Below are positions 1 to 11,475 of a stretch of 64,000 nt of DNA, piece by piece; position 1 is the first letter of the stretch; each line of letters opens with the position of its first letter. The position numbers and the translations under genes were made by a program. The notes under the pieces were generated by a model. It searched no databases and was not told where the DNA came from. It saw only the letters and a program-made list of their open reading frames with translations. This stretch comes from Zoroaster sp. YZ-2022. Taxonomy: Eukaryota > Echinodermata > Asteroidea > Forcipulatida > Zoroasteridae. The stretch spans positions 1-64,000 of the forward strand of contig CM055816.1 in the NCBI GenBank assembly GCA_029582265.1. The letters run 5' to 3'.

Positions 1-3000
1 TACAAGATGTTCTTATCATGGCACCCATGAGGGCGTGTTTGTTTATTCAAATCTGGGTGCGGTCATGTCACTACGGTTTAGTCAGCGTCTCAGCGAAGTG
101 ATTGTAATGATTCTACGTACAAGAAAATGGTATGATACCAACATTATACCAAAACAAAACAAGACGATGAAAGAAAACAAATAAGGATCAGACGAGTGAT
201 CGTTCGTCTTACTTGAATTGTTGGCACTTCTAAATCTAAAAATCTATTCCATTAAATAAAACATTCAAATTCAATTTCAATACTATCAATGATGTAAAAT
301 TATGTTTACAACAACATACCAAATAAAAGCAATAATGTATACTTAACTTATAAGACTATGTAAACAAAGTAAAGACAATAAATATGAAAGACTTTAATTT
401 AATCCCCACCACTTATAACAGGCCAATACAAAGTGGCATAGTATGTACGCATTGGAGTACAAAGTTTGAAGACAAACCAGGGGAATTCCTCCGCGTGAAA
501 ACTATATAGTGATCTCAACATTGCCTTATCACTGGAATAAAATTATGTTGGATGATCGTATGGACCATCTCCCTGGACTACAGTGGATGTATAAATACCC
601 CGATCCCACGGGATTAACGCATAATTATGGTCTTGTTAATGACATTATTAGAAAAAAAGCTACGTCACAATAATTCATTAAGTGAAGCGGATATTATATT
701 AAATAAAATAGTTAAGATTCGGTTTTCGATTGTTACGACAGATACTTGGCCCTATTTTGGTAAAACGATGTAAGCCAATTTTTGGAGATTTTGAGATAAA
801 AGCCATTCCCACTAAAGTGAGGGCGCTATTTACGATTCTGAAACTCTGAACATTAGGAAATGAATCGTTTGGAAGATACACTCTGTATGTTAGCCTAAAA
901 AATACAAAGTTTGTGACTGTAATTTACAAAAACGGTATATGTCACACTTACATTTATTGGGAAAGCTGGAAATAAGTTAAAGTGGTGTATCCCTGACATA
1001 CACCACTACAGCAAATTAATCAAAACTTTTTTCAGTGATTAGATACGGAACAAAACAGATACATTCACGATACCATATTCCAAAATAAAATGGCAGTTAT
1101 TCAAACTTTTAAACCCATTTTTATCGAAATGGCATTTTTTACCAAAAAAAAGACCGTACTGCTTTTTTAATAATACTTTATGGGTAAGTTTGGGTAAATT
1201 TGAGATATCGAGTGAATCGTATCTTACAATAAGGCAATGTTCATCGTCTCGAAACCTCTTCAATTATAAAAGTCCATTGGCTATATAGAGAAGAAATCAT
1301 AAAAAAGGTGAACGTCACCCATCCTATAATTTGAAACATTCGGATTCTATAATAAATTATGAAATAATTATGAAATAATTCTTACAATATTTCCGAATAT
1401 TTCTTTAATGTTGCGCAATATTTTGAATTTTTTTCTCGAAAATCCACAATCTTGGGAGATAGTATTTGAACATTTTAAAACATGGTAGTCCAAACGTAAA
1501 CATAAAGTGCTGGTATACCAAGTATTTACGCTAGAGGACGGGGCGGGAAAACACGTCCCGTACAATAAGCCAAAAGGGGGCAATTAATTGACATAAAAAC
1601 TTCACACTTTCTTAAATTAAAATCTATAAGTTATCACTTAAGCAGCATCCGAACACTTAATACAAACCAGGGCCGTTATGTATTAAGGATATTTTGGGGT
1701 GAATCCTCAAATAAGACCACTGCATATTTTGATAACGAATTTAAGATATAATTTACTATATTTTATTTGGTTGTAAATCCATTTGATTTGACTAATCCTA
1801 CTAAATGACAAGTCCAATACACATTATAGTGAATGGTGTAATTTTGGAAAGTGAACAAATGTAATTTGGGGGTAGTATGCGAACCCCCCACCCACCTACC
1901 CAATATGGTTATGCCACCAGTATATGGGGCGATCCGGGCTACCCATTCCTAACTTCTTGTCTGAATTTAAGGACCAGTTGGGTAGTGGTCTTTCAAAATA
2001 TTGGGTTTTGGACATCAGAATATCACTGTAGAGAAGTCCAAATAAAAGGTGTTTGAACTATATCTGTATAAACTGTAAGACTAAATGATCTGTCAGAAGA
2101 AGAAAAAAATAAATAGGTAGTCTGAAATAAGCTTTTGGAACAGTGGGCTGTTGGACTTGTGTAATAACCTACATGCAATAGTGTTTGACAAATTATATTT
2201 TATTTAGACAATTGTCAGAGCATAATGGGCATGATCAAACTATTGACTATAAACGCTATACAATTACCAATAATTATAAGGTTTTGGGTCACATGCTATC
2301 AGAGGGAGTAGGGCGTGTTGTGGCGCGAACACGGAGGGAACATGACATTTACAGTGCCAAATGTAACTTACTCGTGAGTAGTAAACTTGCATAAATAGCT
2401 TGTACAAACCATCATTCAATCATTTTTGAACAAAATTTGTTACTTTTTATATTATTGAATCTTTGATGTTATGGTATCAATATCCATACCAGGATATTAC
2501 CCAGTATTACCCAGCGTTGCCCAGTGTTGCCCAGCGTTGCCCGGGTTATCCCAGTATTTACCGTCATCCTGAACAATATATTTCGCACGCAAAATGCCAA
2601 CCCTTATTGTACGCCGCTGATCCAAGGTTAGGCTTAATAAGATCGTATTTTGTTTATTTGATTTTGAAAGATGAGATGTATAATTCACATCTCAGTTCAA
2701 TATGAAATCAAATCAATCAAGTAGAGATCCACACAACCCAATTCATTTTATGTGTGTGTTTATTTAAATAACAATGACAATAAGAAAATAACATTAAATC
2801 AGTGGAGAATCCAGAGGCATGATCCTGTGCCTTCACTCAAAATAGGAAGATGGGAAAAGAAAGAGAAGGACAGAAAAAAATAAATATGCACAATATTGAT
2901 GTTTGTAACGGAGCCGGCTGGGACACACAAAGTACTCCTCATGGTTGAAATAGTATAGTGAAAAGGAAAAGTCTTACATTTCAGACCCCCCCCCCGACCA

Positions 3001-3118
3001 CCATTATGGATCCGTCGCTGATTAATAATGTTGATGTGCGGAAGTGGCTCAAATACATTGAGTTCTCTATTGACAGTTTGTTCAATATTACTGACTTATA
3101 ACACTATAGCTAATACAG
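1..3118. other. Non-coding DNA upstream of the FReD exons
   Basis: No exon or RNA gene could be supported here. The stretch is AT-rich, with short low-complexity pieces and a small degenerate repeat of about 10 bp (cccagcgttg-like) at 2498-2560. Upstream exons of the fibrinogen-related gene would be expected on this side, but no segment with the conserved N-terminal FReD residues was found. ORFs of 60-80 codons here have no recognisable domain. Confidence 0.5.
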
Positions 3119-3383
3119 TCGCGAGAAGATGGGTCTGAGAATTTCACTCGAAGCTGGAACGAGTACAAGGACGGATTCGGCTCATTGATGTCAGACCACT
3201 GGAGAGGGAACGATGTACTGCATCATCTGACAAGAGAGGGAGAGTGGATGATACGTGTGGAACTGACGGATACAGATGGCACCTGGGGTATTCGGTATAT
3301 TAAGCCTTTCAGCATAATGTCCTCCAACGACAATTACAAACTGAGTATTGGGACAGAAACCATGTACCACGGCAGTGACATTG
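3119..3383 (+). CDS. Fibrinogen-related domain gene, internal exon
   Basis: This exon encodes the middle of a fibrinogen C-terminal (FReD) domain, the fold of fibrinogen chains, ficolins, angiopoietins, tenascins and invertebrate FREP lectins, usually secreted and ligand binding. The translation begins SREDGSENF and continues with WNEYKDGFG, then W-x-G-N, HHLTREGEW and an RVELTDTDG block, all in the order expected of FReDs. An acceptor AG lies at 3117-3118 after a weak polypyrimidine tract, and a GT donor (gtatgc) begins at 3384. The exon starts in phase 0 and ends in phase 1, which fits the next exon at 4634 exactly. The reading frame is open throughout. Which FReD subfamily it belongs to cannot be told from this part alone. 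Confidence 0.85.
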
Positions 3384-4279
3384 GTATGCAACAAATTTAC
3401 TTTTCAAGAATGATCAGGCACATACTGTTAATCGTCATTACTCTGATTGGTTGAAATTTAAAAATATAAATTAATTAGTCACGAGTTTGGTCCCTTTTTG
3501 CGTTCGAAAAAACAATACTTGAAATGTATTTTTAAAACCCCCCAAAATGTATCAATATGTTTGATGAATTTACTTTAATTATTGAAAGAGAGCAATGCAA
3601 AAACTATCAAATAATAATATAACTTCAAATTAATCTGCTAGATTCAAACATTATACATTTCGTTTTAGGGTTTATGTTGCTCGTTATATTCCGTTTCCTT
3701 ATGTTTTTTAAAGGTTACTAAGTTGGTTTCCTGACAAAGGCAGTTAGCAATACACAAAACCAGTGGCGTTGATATGTTGTTACGATTGGGGGTATAGAGT
3801 TGGACAAATGACCTCAACCAACCTCCCCCACGTAAAATCACCGATTTTGTATTTATTTATTTTAAATTTGATAGGCTACTAGTGTAACCTATAATGGACA
3901 TGGAAATATTTTTGGAAACAAAATAGTCTAAATACGTTTATTGGGGGACATTATTATTACCGTCTCCCTGTCATATATATTGGAGGACATGACCCCTGTC
4001 CCCCTGGGATCACCACCCATGCACACCTTGTGAATATCAGGCATTATAAATTCATTCATTTTGAGAATTACATCTAAAAAACATCTGCTAGATTCCAACA
4101 TTATTATTTGGTTTTAGGGTTTATGTTGCTGTTTACATGAATCGTTTCCTATAGGCCTATGTTGAGCCATAACTTTGTGCATGATCATTTACGGGAAAAA
4201 AATTGAAATTTTCAAAAAGATTACTTTGTATCCAGACAAAGACAGTGAGCAATACAAAAAGCATCTGATATTATACAAC

Positions 4280-4543
4280 TTAGCTTTGCATGGTGAGGAT
4301 GATAAGTAAGACTAATTGCGGTGACACCATGTGGAATCTCAATTGAGTAGTAATTAGTTCTGAAAAGAACTGGAGGTACAACTCGACGTTTCGATCAGTA
4401 TGCTCTGATCGTCCTCAGGAGATCGTTCTCCTGAGGACGATCAGAGCATACTGATCGAAACGTCGAGTTGTACCTCCAGTTCTTTTCAGAACTAATTACT
4501 ACTCAATTGAGATTCCACATGGTGTCACCGCAATTAGTCTTAC
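4280..4543. mobile_element. Head-to-head Penelope-like terminal repeats (fold-back)
   Basis: Two 116-bp arms (4306-4421 and 4428-4543) are perfect reverse complements separated by 6 bases. Each arm is the same sequence found once at 25.6 kb, beside the PLE reverse transcriptase at 36.0 kb, and again inverted at 41.1 kb, so it is a PLE-type terminal repeat. The outer left end (tagctttgcatggtgagg) also matches the 36.1 and 41.1 kb copies. Each arm carries a hammerhead-like core next to the loop: 4431-4470 on the plus strand and its mirror on the minus strand. Perfect arms imply a very recent event or an assembly artefact. Confidence 0.8.
4426..4470 (+). ncRNA. Hammerhead-ribozyme-like motif in PLE repeat
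   Basis: The order is ctc, CTGAGGA (core CUGANGA), an extra C, stem II GATCAG with loop AGCATA and CTGATC, GAAA, C, GTC, then gag. CTC before the core and GAG after GTC can form the inner part of stem I. Between GAAA and the GTC cleavage triplet there is no room for a closed stem III; ACGT is self-complementary, so the stem could form only between two molecules or tandem copies. Hammerheads are known from Penelope-like terminal repeats. Activity here is inferred, and the extra C after A9 is a deviation from the usual core. Confidence 0.6.
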
Positions 4544-4633
4544 TGATTTTAACATTACAAATTTCGTTTGGGGTTTGCTAACGTTGAGCCATAACTTATA
4601 TTTACATCATTATGTTTTGTTTTTTCTGTCAAG

Positions 4634-4905
4634 GTGCACAACCTCTTCTATCGACAGATGGTCAACAGTTCTCAACATACGACAGAGACAATGATAAGGA
4701 TACTGAGTCTAATTGTGCAAGGTTATTACAGGGAGGTTGGTGGTTTAATCGTTGTACAGGGGGCAATCCTACATCTGATACACTTAATGGTGAATACCCC
4801 AGCGGCATTAGATGGAATACATGGGATGGGCATCAAATAGTGACGAGTCAAATGGTAATAATCCGATGTGTGGGAAAAATAAATTGGTCTGGGTTTCGTT
4901 GTTGA
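4634..4905 (+). CDS. Fibrinogen-related domain gene, terminal exon
   Basis: This is the C-terminal part of the same FReD. Spliced to the preceding exon it reads through a GG^T glycine codon into AQPLLSTDGQQFSTYDRDND, the signature Ca-binding FSTxDxDND segment. It continues with NCA, GGWWFNRC (the conserved disulphide region), LNGEY and GIRWNTW, the last FReD block. The acceptor (ttttttctgtcaag) ends at 4633. The frame ends at TGA 4903-4905, about 20 residues after the domain's usual end, so this is probably the last coding exon. An alternative is a donor at about 4855 (gtaata), but the residues after it still look FReD-like (M-x-I-R). No break is seen, so the gene may be functional. Confidence 0.87.
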
Positions 4906-5533
4906 ATGAACTAATGAGTATCAGGGCATTATGTGGGATTTATGGTATAAGCATCAAATAGTGAAATGAAAATAATCCGCTGCACGGGAGTCATTAAATG
5001 TTACGGTGCATTTAAACATTTCTATTGAGTGGTTGAATCTGTTTCGGAATATTTGGAAAGAAAAATTCACTGAAATTATTTCAGCAAATACTTTTTTATT
5101 TTATTTTATTTGTTTGCCTATAGTAAGGATCACTGAAAGGATTTCTTACAGAATCTTGTGTTTCAGTTATGTTAAGATTTTACGCAAAATGTAAAACAGA
5201 AACAAATCACACAATTAAACAGACTTATGCACCAACAGCAGTCATAACCACATCCATATCACTATGTATTTAGTTATGGCAAATATTGAGCAAGAAAATG
5301 CTTCAAAAAACCAAGCATGAAAAACACTAAAAATTAGGATTTAACATTTGTATGCAGCGGGGCCAACTATGAACACAAATCATTTTTATACATGTATTTT
5401 CTTATGTTATTACTACTGCAAATAGAAAATTCAAAGTGACCTTTGAAACATTTAATAACAAAAACAACCGTTTCACCAATCGGTCATTGGGGTATGAAAT
5501 AAATCCTATAAAGAAAGGTCAGACAATTTGTCA

Positions 5534-5760
5534 CTGTTTTCACGAAGAAACACTTTATTAGACCACACAGAACTAAAGACAAGGTACGAGATAACCGAGT
5601 TGCTTTTCTGTAATTACCATTTTACCATCATTAAAAATTAATTGAGGAAAATGTTTGAAAAAAATTGCTTTCAGTGCGTTTTCACAAAAGGACAGTTTAG
5701 AAAGTTGTGTTGGCAAACTAAACCGTTTTCTGGTTTGAGCGTTTTCACGAAGGGATTATT
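5534..5760. repeat. Copies of the CGTTTTCACGAA motif
   Basis: Three copies of a motif related to cgttttcacgaa occur near 5536, 5677 and 5741. The reverse complement (ttcgtgaaaacg) is repeated four times at 21.4-21.7 kb, so the two regions probably hold related, diverged elements in opposite orientation. Confidence 0.45.
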
Positions 5761-5865
5761 GTCTTAATTAAATCATTACGTTGTAATTACTCGTCATATT
5801 GTTGAAAAGTTTTTTTCTCACATTTATACGAAAACAATATTAAAAGTGAAACTTAATAAAAGGGG

Positions 5866-6181
5866 CAATTCCATGGTTACTCACGTTACATTAATCTTTT
5901 CCACAGTAGATGCATTATACCCAGACCGGCACAAAGAAATAATAATTTCAGAAATTTCTAATAATGTACGCTATATAAGAGAACAATGCTGGTAACTGAC
6001 GTTACATTTTTTGAACAAGCATAAAATGTCGCTGTTTGTCTTATATAGCGTACATATAGCACTGAAGTAAGGTCTGAGTATAATGCAACTACTGTGACAA
6101 AAACTGATGAGTGAAATAAATATTATGACATTAAGAGTGAGCCCAAAACCTCACAATGTAACGTGAGTAACCATGCAATTG
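5866..6181. mobile_element. MITE-like element, about 316 bp
   Basis: The left end (caattccatggttactcacg, then ttacatt) is mirrored at 6155-6180 with one or two differences, giving terminal inverted repeats of about 26 bp. Inside lies a second inverted pair around 5966 and 6036 (gtacgctatataaga) and another partial copy of the end motif (ctggtaactgacgttacatt). There is no ORF. This is a typical non-autonomous cut-and-paste element; its superfamily is not clear. Confidence 0.7.
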
Positions 6182-7700
6182 GATTTTATGTAATTTTTAT
6201 TACATAAAATATATTAATGAAATTAATCGTGAATTTATTCTATCAATGGCATTTCATATCGTTTGGTTCATTTATGAGAGCCAGATGCACAAAGTTGTGA
6301 TTGGAGGTGACACAGCGCCATTGTTGGGCGTGATTGGGCGATATTGGGCGTCTGTCATTTTATTGCAAGAGATGTAGGCTGGAAATATTGATATAAAACT
6401 AGTTGAAATGTTAACAAAGAAGTCACGTGACATTGATATTAGAACAAAGACCAATAGACTTTTATCATGGTACAGCCATTTTGTTTTTCTTCAATACAAC
6501 ACCACGTAACCAAACCGAGGCTAGAAGGAAAAATAGTCTGTCACTAGTATGCTTTAGCAATATATAGTCGTACTTGCGTCAAGGAACCACCTGACAAAGA
6601 TGACCGCGGCGTGATAAAGGTATATACCTGGCGTATGTACTTGTAGATGTTTCCAGTAATGTACATTTCAAGTATGGCTGTGAAACAATATAATTGTGAT
6701 ATGACAGGCGCTCAATAACTCGACCAACAAAAGCGTTACTGAAGAGAACAGAGATCTATAATTTACTGTTTATTTAAAAGATTATAATTATTAAATGAAT
6801 AAGTACATTGTTCATATGTATGGTACAAATTTCATTTATTTTTCGTGATATTTCTGATTTCTGAAACATACAAATTGATTATAATATTTGAAAAGAATCT
6901 GGCAATTACATGCAGAAAAATGGGAAAATATATTAAACTTTTAAGAAAACGCGTTATTTTTTTGAGGATTTAAATCTCGAAATCAGTTTAGAAGTGATTG
7001 TTATAGAGATACTCGTGTTTTTATTTAAATGAAATATTATAAATTAATTGAAAATTTTTCTGAAAGAAAGGGGGAAAATAGTTTAAGTAAATACTTAACG
7101 GTATTTCAGTGCCTAAATGAATTTATGACGGGCCGCCATCAATTCATTTGGTAATTTTATTACATTAAAAACATACTTCTGATGATTTGTTTGCCTGTCT
7201 GCAAGGAAAAGGGTAATTTAAAAATAAAACTGCTGGGAATAACCGGTGAAAGTATCAAACACAAGGGTGATGCATCTTTGAGTAGATTACACAGGAATTT
7301 TGTCACTGGGGATGGAGGTCAATAAAAGTTGAGGTATTAAAGAAATGTGTCTATCAATTCGGTAAGGAATTGATGGAAGGATGTTCTTTCTGGTAATTCT
7401 TTGAATGAATTCATACAATTCATTCATAGATCATATTTTTTGACCAAAATTTAATTAACTAAGAAATATTTGACAAAAACATGTGCCTTTAAAAGCAGGG
7501 TTCACTTTTGGTAATTAATCTATGACTAAATTATAATCTAAAAGTTTACTAGATGTGAAGTTGGTAGAGGTATACTAGTTATCATAAGAACTGATTACGT
7601 CATTGTGACGATTGTTTTCTAACCACGTGAAGCCATATTGATTTGAGGTCCAAAATAGTGTGCATTTTCTCAAATATTTCATAAAATTGTGAACTATTTC
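6182..7700. other. AT-rich non-coding DNA
   Basis: No exon, RNA gene or strong repeat was recognised. There is a short ttgggcg-type repeat at 6325-6350. From about 7500 to 7700 the sequence is distantly similar to 13.62-13.87 kb (both share gaagttggta followed by aggta), suggesting two old copies of one dispersed repeat. Confidence 0.4.
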
Positions 7701-7725
7701 AGCTGAAACTTTCACATATCAGTTA

Positions 7726-7845
7726 TAAGACATGTTTCTTGGTCCTCTGTGGATAATGACTTATTTAAGACATGTTTCTTGATCCTCTACGGATAATGAC
7801 TGATATAAGACACGTTTCTTGGTCCTCTATGGATAATGATTGATA
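7726..7845. repeat. Three tandem copies of a 40-bp unit
   Basis: Units starting taagacatgtttcttggtcc begin at 7726, 7766 and 7806, with a few substitutions. The period of 40 is constant. There is no coding potential. Confidence 0.9.
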
Positions 7846-8399
7846 TACAACTAACCTGTGAAAGACAACAACAAAAATACAAACTTTGTGTAATTTCAAG
7901 ATTATTACAATTCCTTTATTCTAAACGGAATAAGTTCTCAGCAGGATGACTGATACTTTACCAAATTTACACCAAAAAACAAGAATAACAAAAACTTTTG
8001 AGACAACGGAGTGACAAAATATTTATTCAAATTCGGATTGTGTATTTTAAGAGTTTAATTAGATAGTCAAGATTACCAAAGTAGAAACGTAAATCGCTTA
8101 TGCGATATATTAGTTGATATTTAAGTCGACCAAAGAGGGCGTGCTCAACTTAACAATATATGCAGAATGAACGGACTAATAATATCAATTGGTTGGTTTT
8201 GCTGATAAATGACAATACATTCTGTATGATAACCCGACATCATACATAATCATATACAACAATGATATGCATTGCTCTATTGAATGGGCATTTAAGCATT
8301 TTGTGTTTGCTTGGAAGAAATTTAATCATTTCTCCGAACCGAGAATAAAATGAATGATTGGTTATCGCCCTCGCCCGATCTGATTGCTTAACACCAATA

Positions 8400-8475
8400 A
8401 AGTCCCCCGCCTGGGCACCATCCCCACTCCCCACCCCCACCCCCTCCCCCCCCCCCCGCGGGCGCGCGCGCACAC
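8400..8475. repeat. C-rich run followed by alternating CG
   Basis: A cytosine-rich tract (ccaccccctccccccccccc) is followed by gcgggcgcgcgcgcacac, an alternating purine-pyrimidine run that could adopt Z-DNA. ORFs crossing it are low-complexity artefacts. Confidence 0.85.
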
Positions 8476-8767
8476 CTGCAACGGTTTTGGAGATATTCAA
8501 GTTTCTCACACTATGGTACCAATTCATCCCCTCCACTCCCATGTGGAGAATGGTTATGGAAATACTATAAGAGGCTAATTGGGGTCAGTGTTTGTAATCA
8601 GAACAAAATGATGTCATGCCACAATTCATATCGCTTCTCCCTCACATTTTATATTTTGAAACTTACATTATCTCCAGGTTGGCCATTTTCCCTAAACCAT
8701 TTCCCTAAACAAAGAAAACGAAAATCTCCCCGATTGTTTTCTTTTTTATAAGGACGATTACCAATTA

Positions 8768-8866
8768 TTTGTTTTTGTATGTATAACATTAGCCTTCTGA
8801 CTACAGTGTCTATGAACGTAGCTATATATTTTGCAGTTCAAATTTAAAGGGACGAATATTCATGAC
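8768..8866. repeat. Direct repeat of about 98 bp, copy 1
   Basis: The segment from gtttttgtatgtataacatt to gacgaatattcatgac recurs at 9149-9246 with only two or three differences. The gap of about 280 bp shows no similarity. The copies may be termini of an old element or a local duplication. Confidence 0.85.
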
Positions 8867-9148
8867 TAAGTTTTATTCGATCATTATCATTCTTTTATTA
8901 TACCATTATTGCATTTGAAATGAAGTTTAAATTTAGTGTAGGGCCTAATGTGATTAATTTCAAATCATTGAAATGAACTTCAAACAAATCATCGTTGGTA
9001 ACCACATCATATTTTACAGGGTACTCTTTAATATGAAAAAAAAATAATAATGCAAAGTTTCTTTAAAAAAGATTCTGACGTCATCATCACTGCCCTGACA
9101 AAACCCGAACACCTATGTGTTTGTAATATAACAAACACTTAAGTCTAG

Positions 9149-9246
9149 TTTGTTTTTGTATGTATAACATTAGCCTTCTGACTACAGCGTCTATGAACAT
9201 AGCTATATATTTTGCAGTTCAAATTTAAAGGGACGAATATTCATGA
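9149..9246. repeat. Direct repeat of about 98 bp, copy 2
   Basis: Partner of 8768-8866; near-identical and in the same orientation. Confidence 0.85.
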
Positions 9247-9479
9247 CCTCTTAGAAGACATACAGTATTATATTTAATCTTTTCTCAACCATTTTGCTTA
9301 CAATCGATGTGTTTGATATATTAGAATTGAATATTTCGTCAATAATGGATATGTCTTAGTGGTAATGATTATTATGGTATTTGTGAAGATGTATTTTGCA
9401 GTCAATTTCAGTTTCATGAAGAAATAATCAAGGCAAATTTAATAAAAACCTCATCTCTATGGACAAACAATAATTTGTT

Positions 9480-10390
9480 GCATACGCATGCGTTGAGCAC
9501 ATTACATATTATTCAAAATCACAGTTTATAATGAATCTTTAATTAAAGTTATCAGTGTAATATAGGAATATATTTTGAGATTTAACTGATAATAAAAACT
9601 GATTTGTTTGATTAAAAATCAAACAAAAAATATTAGGATGGATAGTGAATATAATCGAAAATTCTAGGTTGATAAGGGAAATTTCATTTGATTAAATTTG
9701 AATCGAATTGAATCGAAAAAATGTAGGCGGAGTTAAATCTCGATATATATTTTAGCGTTTAAAAGTAATTATTTAAAATATCTTGTGCCTTTAATTTTAT
9801 GCAACATTTATATAAAATGTTTAATTTGTATTAGTTTAGTTTAGTATTTCACAGTATTTAGCCCTGTGTTATCCGAACATCGATAACATCGATTGAATAT
9901 CACACAATATTCATTTATCACATTAGTCTTGGGGAATGCAGGGCGCCAACATTGCAAGCGTAATGTTTTGTGGACTATTAACAAATAAGCATTCTCTTAA
10001 AATCCAAACAAAATAATGGAAAATAAGGTTATTATGTTTCATTATACTTCATGAGAATTATGAAATAAAAATAAAAACAAATTAAAGCTTCTCCTAAAAT
10101 GAAAGTTCGCTTTTTGATAAAACTATGAAAATGTACAAACAATTTCTGACCTAGCTAAATTACTACAAGACATGATTATGGTTTACAGCGACTGTCATAC
10201 GATAATTTTGTCACAGGACAAAATATAATGAACAAAGTCTATTTTCAGAAATGGTTCACTGAATGATGTAACAGGACTTTCTCATCAACATTTTGACCAA
10301 GAGAAGTAACATGACAGTGTCCATTCACCATTTAGACCTATACAGAATGAACGACAAATGTTAATATAACATTTCAACAATTGCAGCATA
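9480..10390. repeat. Long tandem unit A (about 0.9 kb)
   Basis: First copy of a long, diverged direct repeat. Landmarks shared with later copies are an imperfect agatttaact segment, gttaaatctcg, cttgtgcctttaatt, cagtattta and gcagggcgccaaca. Only weak ORFs with many stops are present. The unit recurs at 10390-11045 (shortened) and at 11045-11475 continuing at 12950-13430. Confidence 0.75.
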
Positions 10391-11045
10391 TGCATAAATT
10401 ATGCGTTGCGAACATAAACAATTATTCAATTACACAATTGAGTGAATGTTAAAAGTTACCAGTGTAAATTAGGATATATATTGAGATTTAATTTATAAGG
10501 AAAACAAAATATCCAAAAATAATTTTGTTTGAATAAAAATCAAACCAAAAATTTAAAAACTATTGCATGAATAAAGCAAATAATGTATATTTAAATTTAC
10601 GTTTTACGTTTATAGGGGATATTGAAATGAATTGAATTTGAATCGAATTAAATCGAACAATATTAAGTTTATAGGGGAAATTAAATCTCGAAATATATTT
10701 TAGAGTTTAAATTAAAGTAATTGTCTAAAAGATCGTGTGCCTTTAATTGTATGTAATATTTTATATAAAATGTTTAACTTTCATTAGCTTTGTTTAGTAT
10801 TTCACAGTATTCAGCCCTGTGTTATCCGAGCTATCACAGATTGAATATCGCACAATATTCATTTATCACATTAGTCTTGGGGAATGCAGGGCGCCAACAA
10901 TACAAGCGTAATGTTTTGTTGACTATTAACAAATATGCATTCTCTAAAAATACAAACAAAATAATGGGAGATATTTATAGCCAACTTTACGACAAACATT
11001 CTCTCTACAGTACGGAAAAACAATACATTGCAGCATTTGCATAAA
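10390..11045. repeat. Long tandem unit B (shortened)
   Basis: Second copy of the long repeat. It follows unit A closely up to the gcagggcgccaaca landmark near 10886 and then lacks the roughly 350-bp segment seen at about 10020-10370, rejoining at tgcagcatttgcataaa. An 84-codon ORF inside it is not conserved between copies and is not annotated as a gene. Confidence 0.7.
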
Positions 11046-11475
11046 TAAGGCTCTGCAAACATAACCAAGTATTTGCCAACACAGTTCAATAATTATTGAA
11101 AGTTATCACGTTATGTTAGGATATATATTGAGATTTAACTCATAAGGAAAACAAAATATTTAAAAATATTTAGTTTGAATAAAAATCACACCAAAGGTTT
11201 ATAAACTATTGCATGAATAAAGCAAATAATGGATATTATTTAAATTGAATCTGAATCGAATGGAACATTTTAAGTTAATAGGGAATACTGAAATGAATTG
11301 AATTTGAAATGCTATTTGATTCGAATTGAATCGAAAAAATGTAGGGCAAGTTAAATCTCGAAATATATTTTAGAGTTTAAATTGAAGTAATTATCTAAAA
11401 GATCTTGTGCCTTTAATTGTATGCATTATATTTATATAAAATGTTTAGCTTTAGTTTTTCACAGTATTTACTCCT
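11045..11475. repeat. Long tandem unit C, left part
   Basis: Third copy of the long repeat, cut at cacagtattta near 11471 by the minisatellite-bearing insertion at about 11475-12925. Its right part resumes at about 12950. Confidence 0.7.

Larger units (their letters stand above)
3635..4600. repeat. Degenerate direct repeats inside the FReD intron
   Basis: A motif of about 50 bp (ctgctagatt, an acattat core, then tttagggtttatgttgc) recurs at about 3635, 4085 and, degraded, 4545. A second motif (gacaaaggcagttagcaata) recurs at 3735 and 4236. The intron therefore contains roughly 450-bp degenerate duplications, one of which was invaded by the fold-back element at 4280-4543. Confidence 0.6.

Noticed and set aside
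3191..3394. 67-codon minus-strand ORF
   Set aside because: Shadow of the FReD exon on the other strand.
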